Source: Cryphonectria parasitica EP155
Taxonomy: Eukaryota > Ascomycota > Sordariomycetes > Diaporthales > Cryphonectriaceae
Length of the DNA: 64,000 nt
Assembly (NCBI RefSeq): GCF_011745365.1
Contig: NW_024468916.1
Coordinates: forward strand, 3,145,630-3,209,629
Direction of reading: 5' to 3'
Shown here: positions 1 through 8,840 of the stretch, piece by piece
Numbering within the stretch: the stretch's first letter is position 1
Layout: every line of letters begins with the position of its first letter
Program-made: the position numbers and the translations under genes
Notes under the pieces: generated by a model
Told to the model about the DNA's origin: nothing
Seen by the model: the letters and a program-made list of their open reading frames with translations, nothing else
The model's database searches: none

Positions 1-444
1 ATTAGAGAAGAACGCTGTAGCCCCGGAATCGTTCTCGGAGAACCCAGTCAGGGACCAGTGCTCGCGGAGCTCTATGTTCTCCTCATGTAGACGCTCACTC
101 AGCCTTTTGCTGAGTGCCGTGCGTGAAATCCCACAGGCCTCATAGTCGTACTTAGCTTTGTACGAGCTGGGAAGGTCTGACTGGCCGAGAAGCGTGCCGT
201 CGGCCTTGAATTCCTGAAACACCTTCAGACCTTCTGCTGTGGCGTAAATCCAGTCGGCGACCGCCACGGAAGGGAGACCGAGTACGTGGATACCATTGGG
301 CATAAGACTGAGTGTGGCACCGACTTCACCTATCATACTGTGTTTCTCAAAGACAATGGGGCTGTAACCTTTCTCCTTGAGTATAAGAGCTAGGACGGCC
401 CCGGCGACACCACCGCCAATGACAAGAACCTTTGGACTGGCCAT
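1..444 (-). CDS. FAD-dependent monooxygenase, N-terminal part (cut by window edge)
   Basis: The frame is open without interruption from an ATG at 444 down to base 1, giving 148 residues of a longer protein. Residues 5-19 carry the Rossmann FAD motif GGGVAGA after a beta strand (KVLVI), followed at about residue 32 by the acidic residue ending the second strand (VFEK) and then a glycine-rich GATLSLMPNG segment. R80 in the GISRTAL segment fits the flavin-contacting arginine of the salicylate hydroxylase/PHBH-type family. These enzymes use FAD and NAD(P)H to hydroxylate an aromatic or heteroaromatic ring. No intron is seen in this part. It lies tail-to-head with the transporter at 909-2732 on the same strand. 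The substrate cannot be told, and the C-terminal two thirds lie outside the window. Confidence 0.85.
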   Translation of the reverse strand, partial: MASPKVLVIGGGVAGAVLALILKEKGYSPIVFEKHSMIGEVGATLSLMPNGIHVLGLPSVAVADWIYATAEGLKVFQEFKADGTLLGQSDLPSSYKAKYDYEACGISRTALSKRLSERLHEENIELREHWSLTGFSENDSGATAFFSN

Positions 445-908
445 CGAGTTGCGACTGTTTTCTTAAGGCATTGGTTGGTAATCCTAGGTGTGTCGAGCAT
501 CTTCGCTTGGGTAGGTCCTTTTACTCTGGCTTTGGCGGATTTTAAATAAATAATTACGCACGTGGATTAATTGCCCATAATTAGGTCCATGCTAGAATAC
601 CGCGGATCATCCGCATCTTCATTTACTTAAATATGCAGCCAGGCGGTGCTTGTCCACCAAATAGTATACGCTATGACATAGTGGAGCACCATCATGCGAG
701 GCCGCGGAGCATCCACGGAAGCCGGATATAAGTTGAGAAGCAATTTTATGGTCTAAGGGTTGAACTTCCTCTGCACAAGTGGGACGTTACGAGCTATGTA
801 CGTAAGCCCCTTGAAAACCTTCGTCCCTTTGCCGAGTTATATGCCACCTAATTCTGCGGGAATATTGAAAACGCTAAACACCAGCCAGTGCTTATCGAAA
901 TTACATGA
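445..908. promoter_or_regulatory. Promoter region of the FAD monooxygenase
   Basis: This 464-base gap lies upstream of the monooxygenase and downstream of the transporter stop. It contains CGG-N5-CCG (603-613) inside the imperfect palindrome at 602-614, a spacing and symmetry typical of Zn2Cys6 dimer sites. No gene is seen. The regulatory role is inferred. Confidence 0.35.
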
Positions 909-2732
909 TCAGTACATTTCGTAACGCCACCCAAGATCAACCATTTCCTGCGTCACACCCCTCTTGACCACCTTCGCAATCTGCTCTGGATCGCCAGAGT
1001 CCAAGCGTTTGTTATCGCGCAGGACAAGCCATCGATAAACAGTAATCGTGAGTGCGAATAAAGCTGCGCAACCCATCAAAGTCCCAAAGGCAGCGTAAAA
1101 CCGCGGGCCCGCATAGTATAAGTAGGACGCCCAAATATTCGAAGTTCCACCAATGGCGTTGACTAGAGCCGATGCCGCGGCACGCTTCGAAATAGGCCGG
1201 GCAAGGTGAAGATTGATCGTCTTGTACATGAGGATTTGTGGGCCGACAGAAGAGAAGGGCAAGACCATCATGCTGAAGTAGCGCGCGCCCACGTTCTCGG
1301 TTGCCATGGGAATGATATACATCACCATGGCAATCGAAATGCACCCAATGATGATTGGATACACAGTGTTCTTGCGATCCGAATAGTAGGTGATCCCATA
1401 GTAGATGAAGCCGGCAAGAATGTATGGAGGAGCGGTGAGAAGGAGGCTGAGGGTGCTTGAGTAGCCAAGAGAGTCGACGAGTGTTGGGAAATAGTTGGCT
1501 ATCGAACCTTGTGCCTGGGACATCATGTTGCAGAAGATGAGAAGCAACATCTTTGGGTCGGACAGAGCATCGAGAAAGCCTTTCAGTACACTCTCTTTCT
1601 CTCTACCCTCAGCGGCTCCAGCCTCAGACTCCATCCGCCAGACTGCGAGGTCTCGTTCTTCCTGCGAAAGCATGCGACTGTTGTGTGGGAACTCCGGCAT
1701 GATGCAAGCACAGACAGCACCAATTCCGACGGTGGCGCTGCCTTCGATAATGAACAGCCACCTGTTTGCTCGTTGGTTAGAATAGCTTCTGACCGCTATA
1801 AAGACGTCCAGGGCAAATTGACTGCTTCGAAAAAGGCCACTGGAGTCTGGAAAGTTGAAAGACAAATAATAAATGTAAAGGAAAAAAGAAGAACACTTAC
1901 TGCCAGCCTGCTATACCATGCGCTCCGTCTAGTTGAAGGATGGCGGCAGCAAAGAGGCCTCCAAACGCATTACCCACTTGTTGAGCAATATAAAGCCCAG
2001 CCAGGCGCTTGCCAAGCTCTTTCTTAGTGTACCATGCCGACAGGTAGTATACTGCTCCGGGGAAGAAGACTGCCTCGACGATTCCAAGAATGGCACGGAC
2101 GGCAAGGAGTTGATTATAGGTTTTGACCGCCGACGTAGCCGCCGAAATTGCTCCCCAGATCACCACAGCGAGACAGATGTACATGCCCGGCCGCGCAATC
2201 CTCGTGATCAGAAGATTGCTGGGAATTTGAAATGGCAAATACCCCACGAAGAGGATCGATACGGCCGTGGCAAACTGTTGAGTGGTCATGTCAAGGTCCT
2301 CCATGATCCCTTGAAGTTTGGCAGCCGAGAGGTTCTGACGGTCGATGTAGTTCAAAATGTACAATATACCGATCGGTGGGAGAACTGTAAACAAAGCAAT
2401 TCCACGGTTAGCATGAAGCCTGAGCATGTAACCTCGACAGGAGGTGTTGGATGTGATGAAGGCGACCCATAATTGACCTAGATCGTCGTGCAATATGAAA
2501 TGCAATGTGGTTTGAATAACATCGCAAACAAGAAAAAAAAAGAAAATAACTAACTGAAGAGATCCATCTTGCGTACAAGTTTCTTTGTACGAATTGCAAT
2601 TTCCTGATTCTCTAGATCGCGCAGAGAATCGGGTTTGACCTTGCTGGCTGCATTTTGGTCGTCATATTGGCCCTCACGAACCGACATGTGGTCCTCATTG
2701 TCATGAGACACTGGCTTCTTGTCGATGTCCAT
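909..2732 (-). CDS. MFS anion:cation symporter (Dal5/TNA1-like permease)
   Basis: Three exons, 2732-2555, 2384-1901 and 1761-909, join in frame to 504 residues. Intron 1 (170 bp, GTTAGT...CAG) has a TGCTAAC branch point. Intron 2 (139 bp, GTAAGT...CAG) has TTCTAAC. The joins restore family motifs: RKMDLF-I-LPPIGILYILNYIDRQN at the start of helix 1, then AGWQ-WLFIIEG before helix 6. About 12 membrane segments are evident. The family is the allantoate permease group, which imports organic acids such as allantoate, nicotinate and pantothenate. The ATG at 2732 (MDIDKKP) is preferred to an in-frame ATG at 2789 because family members begin with a short hydrophilic tail. It is transcribed away from the aldolase gene through a shared 740-bp promoter. 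The substrate is unknown, but the flanking enzymes suggest an aromatic or heterocyclic acid. Confidence 0.88.
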
Positions 2733-3472
2733 CGTTAAGGTATGAACACTGCTAATGAACAGAGGTGAGGCTTTCCCTCGAGCAAGCAAGAGTAAGACGA
2801 GGGCAGATCAGGATACGGGGGCAAACAGTGAATGCAGTGTTACTCGGGAATCTTGCACATCCCCACAGACATGAGGACGAGCTGGACTTTTTCAAGATTT
2901 GACAGCTCAATGAGCAGGTTGGTCCTTGGATTACATTACAAGCCTTGTCTTTGGACCAACTTACTGGAGCACAAGGCTAGATACCAGGGGCCTTGTGATA
3001 GAGCTGCGAGATTGGCTCCCGTATGCAAGATAAAGCCCCTTGATAGATAAGCGCACAAGCGTGGACAGATTGAGTTGGGAGGAGCTCCTCCTGGCCGGAT
3101 CCCAGTCAAGTTGCCGGCTGCAGAGAACAACGCGCTAATCTGAATTCTACTGCTGCCGACTCGCATCTTGGCTGAAAAGTACCAGGTAATTTGTATTGGT
3201 CATTTTGTCCGGCAGTGTTGATGGTGCTCCTCTGTGCTCCTCCCTGGGGCGTGTTGCAGTTGCTGATGGACACAATGAGTATATTCTCACATGCAGCTAC
3301 TCTCGTGGAGCACTCATTATCTGGATAGATAAAAGGCAGCATTGGCAAGCCATACTGCATAGGATGTTGGCCAAATTCAGACAACCAAAGCCGACCTTTT
3401 GTGTAGCCACATCCATTCTTTTTGTCAGTCGCCCTTTGCAGCCAGTATACTTTCCCCCCAGAAAACGGCAAA
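2733..3472. promoter_or_regulatory. Divergent promoter, transporter / aldolase
   Basis: 740 bases between two outward-facing start codons. There is no supported gene inside. It carries the palindrome at 3078-3091 that recurs in the next divergent promoter. Confidence 0.5.
3078..3091. promoter_or_regulatory. Palindrome GGAGGAGCTCCTCC
   Basis: A perfect 14-base palindrome lies about 380 bases before the aldolase ATG and 345 bases before the transporter ATG. The same core recurs at 5999-6014 in the RidA/2OG-oxygenase divergent promoter. It is a candidate site for a dimeric regulator shared by these genes; binding is inferred only. Confidence 0.4.
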
Positions 3473-4288
3473 ATGTCAGCACCAACAGCACAATATCCCA
3501 CCGCCCAGACAACGCAGGTCCAGAACTCTCGTCTGAGGCTACTCAATGGCCTGAGGACTGGGCAGTACCCACTCATGACCTTTTTGGCTATCCCCTCAGT
3601 ACGCCAGGCGCAAATTGTTTCTCTGTGTGGTTTCGACGGCATCATTATAGACTGCGAGCATGGCCACATTGGAGATGAGGCGATGCACAACTCGGTCGCC
3701 GCCATCTCCGCATTGGGAGTGTCGCCAGTCATTCGCATCCGTGGGCCTGCCCACGACATCATCAAGCGGGCGCTCGATACCGGCGCCCACGGTATCATGG
3801 TGCCACAAATCAACACGGCTGAGGAAGCCGCGCAGATTGTGGCATCCTCCAAGTTCCCACCTCAGGGCGTGCGTGGCCAGGGCTCCGCATTCCCCGCTAT
3901 CGGATACGGTCTCACAACGCCTGAGTACATGAAGGTTGCCAACGAGACCCTGGTGACTATGATCCAGATTGAGACGCGCGCCGGTGTCGAGAATGTCGAG
4001 GCTATCTGCGCCGTACCGGGTGTTGACATGGTATTCATTGGCCCCAACGACCTAGCTCAGTCCCTGCTCGGCTATACCCCTGCTAGAGGTGACGAACCGG
4101 AATTTGTCGCCGCATTGGATAAGATCGTGGCAGCAGGGCGGAAATATGGCAAGTGGGTTGGGCGAATGGTGAACAACGGCACTGTGGCGAAGGATGTTCG
4201 GGGGACCTTTGACACCGTGGCAATAACTGGTGACACGAAGGCGATACAAAACTGGTACATATCTGAAATTGACCTGGCTAAGTCTTGA
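3473..4288 (+). CDS. HpcH/HpaI-family class II aldolase
   Basis: One exon, 271 residues. The ATG at 3473 sits in a good context (GGCAAAATGTC). Family motifs run in order: DCEHGH at 60-65 (with the catalytic-base histidine H63), the substrate-binding region RIRG at 88-91, an AHGIMVPQINT strand near 105-115, the metal-binding glutamate in QIE (E167) and the metal-binding aspartate in GPNDLA (D193). All are intact. The family splits or forms 4-hydroxy-2-oxo acids, releasing pyruvate and an aldehyde, as in homoprotocatechuate breakdown or the L-rhamnose route (2-keto-3-deoxyrhamnonate aldolase). Location is presumably cytosolic. It is divergent from the transporter. Next to a monooxygenase and a RidA protein, a ring-cleavage role is plausible. 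An L-rhamnose role is an alternative, given the sugar transporter and dehydrogenase at 56-61 kb. Confidence 0.9.
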   Translation: MSAPTAQYPTAQTTQVQNSRLRLLNGLRTGQYPLMTFLAIPSVRQAQIVSLCGFDGIIIDCEHGHIGDEAMHNSVAAISALGVSPVIRIRGPAHDIIKRALDTGAHGIMVPQINTAEEAAQIVASSKFPPQGVRGQGSAFPAIGYGLTTPEYMKVANETLVTMIQIETRAGVENVEAICAVPGVDMVFIGPNDLAQSLLGYTPARGDEPEFVAALDKIVAAGRKYGKWVGRMVNNGTVAKDVRGTFDTVAITGDTKAIQNWYISEIDLAKS

Positions 4289-5215
4289 CAAGGCCAGGGG
4301 CAAGGGGAATGAATGGGAGGGAGAATAATACCTCTTTCTTCCGGGATATACCAATTCAGGGGTCTATTGATCTTTGTAACTACTGCATGTGCTATAGCCA
4401 CTTCGGCAACATAATCAAGGGACACCTGCACCAACTATTAAAAAGTATTACGGGGACGACGTTCTCTAAATGGAGATCCCTTGAGGGACTCTCACTATTT
4501 GCTAGTTGTGATAGTAGGGAGCATGGCCTCTGTATCGTGTCACCGATGGTCCACTTGCAGAGCTAGCAACGCTACAGTGGCCTTAAAGATATACATTATC
4601 ATGCAGTAGCTATGAAGCTTCTTGAAACCCTCCCATATTTGCTTGGTAGTGTTAGAGACGCCTGACTGCTCAAAGTTAGGCTAAAAGGCCAAGAAGAAAA
4701 CAGCCTCGGTATTAGCGGTATTGCGAAATCCAGTTGTAAAGAACATTGTGCAGGCGTGGCCGGTTCCTGCTTGGGTGTAGATTTATAGGTACATGGTACA
4801 TCACAAACTTATTCATGTACCCCTGGGCCTGGCTAAGGCTCGCACCATGTTTAAAAAGAAGCAGATCTCATCACCACTGGGATTCTGCTGTGTTCTTCTA
4901 GCTGATCGTCATTCAGGAACCCTCTATGGAAAGATAGCTGTGTAGTGAGCCAATGGATTCTTGCTCCGATAGGAGGGAGACAGGTACGGCCTTGAGGTAA
5001 AGATGATTTTGGTGCCATCTTGATAAGTGCTGCGACATGGTAGAACAGGGTCCGCACGTTTCGGCCGATGTGGCGATGTTAGCAACACTTGGTCGTGCAA
5101 TAAAAAAACATCACGCTTCAGATATTTCATTGCACAGCAAACGGGTGCTTGTGGTCTTGAGTTCATATTTAAATGAGGTTTAGAGTTGATGTAACCTCCT
5201 GCAACTGCTCAGCAT
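4289..5215. other. Intergenic, no gene seen
   Basis: 927 bases between the 3' ends of the aldolase and the RidA gene. All frames are short and unlike any family I know. It holds the 3' untranslated regions of two convergent genes. Confidence 0.5.
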
Positions 5216-5703
5216 CTACGCTTGTGCAATGCACTCGATTTCAATGACAGTGCCATCTCCTGGTGGGATTGCCTGGAGGCATGATCGAGACGGCATGGGC
5301 TTAGGCAGGAAGTCTATGTACACCTCATTCATAGCTGCAAAATCCTTCATATCCGCCAAGTACACATTATACTTGACCACCTTGTCTAGGCTCGACCCTG
5401 CAAGCTCCAAAACCTCCTTGAGATTCTGCAGAACAGTCCTCTTTTTGACTCAACTGTTAGTAGTGTGTACACGTGTAATCTTGGGCTGATGAAACCAACC
5501 GTGGCCTGCTTAATCTCTCCAGTAGCTGTTTGGCCGGCGCAAAAGACAAGCCCGGGAACCTTGACTGCGGGGCCTGGGGAAGGAGGAAGAGAAAAGGTCA
5601 GCTAACGATTATGGACGTCTCGAAATGGATAGTCTTGTTGCGGTCACATACAGTTGTGCGGCTTGGGAGGGAACTTTTCGCTTGAGATGAGCTCGCGAGA
5701 CAT
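5216..5703 (-). CDS. RidA/YjgF/UK114-family imine deaminase
   Basis: Three exons, 5703-5652, 5573-5500 and 5440-5216, give 116 residues. Intron 1 is 78 bp (GTATGT...CAG). Intron 2 is 59 bp (GTTGGT...AAG) with an ACTAAC branch point. The joins give the family pattern: PAVKVPGLVFCAGQT, then KQAT-RTVLQNLKEVLELAGSSLDKVVK, then NVYLADMKDFAAMNEVY, and at the end PSRSCLQAI with the substrate-binding arginine, followed by IEIECIA. RidA proteins hydrolyse reactive enamines and imines. Relatives act as 2-aminomuconate deaminases in the breakdown of aromatic amines and N-heterocycles. Here the gene is divergent from the 2OG oxygenase. It is slightly short for the family (about 125), so an alternative start or the second acceptor could shift a few residues. 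Confidence 0.85.
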
Positions 5704-6628
5704 TGCTGCTGATGATCCTAGGACAGGGGTAAAAAAGAAGGGGGGAGGGGGACAAAGGTGTGGACTGGCGTGTGTTGATTGTGCGAAGTTCCCGATTGAG
5801 AATTGTATACCATGTATATTTGATGAACCTGCTGACGAATATATTGCCGATTTGGACACGTTCCACGTCCTTTTATCCCTTCGAATCATAATCATGGATC
5901 TATGGAGCAAGACGTTGTGCTCCATGCAAGTTCACAGGAATGAGGAGCTCTATCAGGTGGATGACCCACTGCCCTAGCCGTAATCCTTGTCATCGGGTGG
6001 GAGGAGCTCCTCCCGTGCCACCTCTCTTACGAATATGGACAAGCTCAAAGCTTCAAACCTTATGCCGTACACACTAATTAGACAAATGGTCGAAACGCAG
6101 CCCACTGTTGATGCAAGATACCTTATCGGTCCTGGACCAGCCATGATAGAGGAGCTCTCAGGAGGAGCAGCCTGCGAGGCTGAATAAGTGGGGCGACAAG
6201 ATGAGGCTGCAGCGGAGCAACAAAGTGATGCCGTGAAGAAGCAGTCGGCAAGGGCGGAGCACGGCTGTCAACGGTGCGGACGCGAGGAGTGTCACATCAA
6301 TAGATTGGACATCTCGATCATCCATCCCAGCGAAGATACGGATGATACGATGGCCATGGAGGAGGGCGTCGGCGGAACTCTATGCTGTCGAGTTCTGTCT
6401 ATCGTACGACAGCGTTGATCCAGGGTTGCTCCTCCACACGACGCTCCTATACTGTGATTTGCCATTTGCCGAATCTTTCCATGAAGTCCCGAAAAACATA
6501 TATGGCGCTCGCTGGCTTCACTCATTCTATCTGCTATCAAAGATAACCAGCCAAGTTCACAACTCGAACCAAACACAATCCACTTGTACATCCCTGGTTC
6601 ATACGCGACTCACATACACCAAACCATC
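5704..6628. promoter_or_regulatory. Divergent promoter, RidA / 2OG oxygenase
   Basis: 925 bases between two outward-facing starts. It carries the 16-base palindrome at 5999-6014. Half-site-like GGAGGAGC (about 6155) and GCTCCTCC (about 6427) and GAGGAGCT copies (about 5942, 6148) lie around it. There is no convincing gene inside. Confidence 0.5.
5999..6014. promoter_or_regulatory. Palindrome GGGAGGAGCTCCTCCC
   Basis: A perfect 16-base palindrome in the RidA/2OG-oxygenase promoter. Its inner 14 bases are identical to the palindrome at 3078-3091. It is a candidate shared operator; the regulator is not known. The neighbouring C2H2/MHR factor or the Zn2Cys6 factor at 27.9-30.4 kb could be tested. 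Confidence 0.45.
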
Positions 6629-8055
6629 ATGGCCCCTGCCGCTCCATTCAACCCGCCTGCAGCCGACCTCCCAGGCAAGCCTTTTGTGCCGGCCTGGAGG
6701 ATCCCACCTGCCACCCAAGAGAAGCACAATTTTGCCGAGCTGACATCGATTGACTTGTCATTGCTCGATTCCGACGACACAGCCGCCGTCAACAACCTCG
6801 TCCAGCAGGTCAAGAGGGCCATTCGTGAAGATGGATTCCTCTTCATTGAGAATTATGGTGTCTCCATTGAGCAGGTAAGAGCGAGAAAGGCAAACAATCA
6901 ATCACAATGTAAAATCAATGTCGCTAACGCCGCTGCTGCCTCTCAGCTCCACCGCCAATTCGCCCTAGCCCAGTACCTTTACGACCACATCACAGAGGAG
7001 GACAAGGAACGACTTCTTTTCGATCCCGATACAGGGAGGTGGTCCGGATACAAGCATCCCTATGGTTTCAAGGTAAAAAATATCGTATCCCTTTGGTCAT
7101 GGGGCGGCAAGGTGCTGATTTGACACCCCTTCAGCGTACGCGTGGCGCGGCCGACGGCATCGAGCAATTCAACTGGTACCCACGGGAGTGGGCAGACCGC
7201 AGCCGCATCCCCACTTGTCTGCATCCTTTCATGGACGAGATTGAGGAGTTCTGCAATTACCTCACCAAGTCTGTCAACCGACGGCTCCTCACCTTGTTTT
7301 CGCGTGTCCTGGAGCTCCCCGACGACTATCTCTGGGAGAACGTCCAATCCCACGGCAGCCCAACTGGTGAAGGCTACTTCCGTCATGCTCTTTTCCGACC
7401 CGTCGGTCAGCAGACACGGGAGGCTTCCAAAGGTCTCCGGATGCATGGGCACACAGATTTCGGCTTGACAACGTTACTCTTCTCTGTGCCCATTTCGTGT
7501 TTACAGATCTGGGGCCAGGACGAGCAGTGGCACTATGTGCCTTACAAGCCTGGCGCGCTTGTTGTCAACATTGGTGACACCCTTGAGATTGTTTCGGGTG
7601 GCCACTTCAAAGCCACGCGTCACCGCGTGTTCTCGCCACCAGCAGACCAGCTCAACTCAGAACGGCTGTCTTTAGTCCTTTTCAACAGTTCCGTCGGCGA
7701 TCTGCGCATGGAGCCCGCTTCCGGTAAGCCACTTCATTGTCTTGTTAGACGAAAGGTTTTTTTTCCCCGGAGCAATCCAGTTGCTAACGGACAACTTTCT
7801 TTTTGCGTAGCTTCTCCACTCATCCAGCGTGAGGGTTGCGTTGAATATCAAGGCGTCTACAAGGGATTCAAGGAGCTCACGTCCAATGGCAGACTTGTAC
7901 CCACCAACCGTGAATGGCGCGAGATCCAGATTGCCACAGCCACTGATCCCACAGACACTGAGCGCAACCGCGTTGGTGCCGACCAGAAAATCATTGATGG
8001 CAAACTGATGAATGAGCGAGAGTACATGGGTGTCAAGGTCGTCTTGCCTGTCTAA
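6629..8055 (+). CDS. 2-oxoglutarate/Fe(II) oxygenase (isopenicillin-N-synthase-like fold)
   Basis: Four exons, 6629-6874, 6947-7072, 7135-7723 and 7811-8055, give 401 residues. The introns are 72, 62 and 87 bp, all GT-AG; the first has a GCTAACG branch point. The joins keep the family pattern, for example SIEQ-LHRQFALAQ and YGFK-RTRGAAD. The iron triad is intact: H230 and D232 (in HGHTDFG) and H287 (in ATRHRV). R301-x-S303 fits the 2-oxoglutarate-binding RxS. The N-terminal DIOX_N-type region includes DGFLFIENYG. Such enzymes hydroxylate or desaturate small molecules. The fungal nicotinate (hxn) clusters contain a comparable oxygenase, HxnY, beside a C2H2/MHR activator, and the same pairing is seen here with the gene at 8841. 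The similarity in layout is an analogy, not proof of the same pathway. Confidence 0.88.
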
Positions 8056-8840
8056 GCGTTGCTAATTAAGGCAAGATTTCGTAAAAAGTTTTGGGGGGGG
8101 GGTGGCGGCGATAGCCTCACCCAAGTCGCAAACGTGGCTAGCTGGGCTGGTTGTAAATTATGTGCGAATGAATATTCTATAACTATATCAATAAAAAATT
8201 AACAATAAAACCAGAGTCCAAAATACAGCTCCTTTCAACATCAAAACCTCTTGTTCCTTGACATGTAATTTGATGGAGCTGCTGCTGTTCCCCATCATTT
8301 GCAGCTATTTTGACTTAACGTACTGCTATTTAGATGCCGAATTGAAGACATATCTTGCTTGGGTTTCCTGTTTCGACGCGCATTACCTAAAGTGATGGCA
8401 TGGCGATTTTCAGTCCAGTCCACAGCTCCTGGTCTCTCTGAAGTGAGAACCTTGGAACCCCCCTGTTTCACTCTATGACTTGCTTTGCTGAAAGCTTGGC
8501 TATTCTTTCGGCACTCTTGTGGGCGAATCCCCGGATAACGTTCTCCAATCATAGGTTTCCATGTCCCTATTACGACTCGCGCAGATCTCTAGGCAGAAAA
8601 CCATCCGCAGTATCCAACATGGTTTAGTGGGTAACGCAGATCGGATGTGGGGGTGCGCTGCAGATAAGGCATTTTGGGAAGCACGGGGCCGGGAGTCGGG
8701 ACCGTGCTCGCTCCCAAACGGTCGGTTCTTGACCTTCAACGATGCTTTGTTCTGTGATGTCTTGGTCTCACCAATACCTATCCACCTAATACAGCTTCAT
8801 CACCTGCCCTGTCGAATGGTCCCGCCTTGTTACTGCCATC
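8056..8840. other. Intergenic; 3' end of oxygenase and promoter of the C2H2 regulator
   Basis: 785 bases. It has a G-run at about 8093-8103 just after the oxygenase stop and AT-rich DNA to 8220. No gene is seen. Confidence 0.4.

Noticed and set aside
5987..6591. Small open frames in the RidA/2OG-oxygenase promoter
   Set aside because: No family likeness, low-complexity composition, and they overlap the palindrome and half-sites; better read as promoter.
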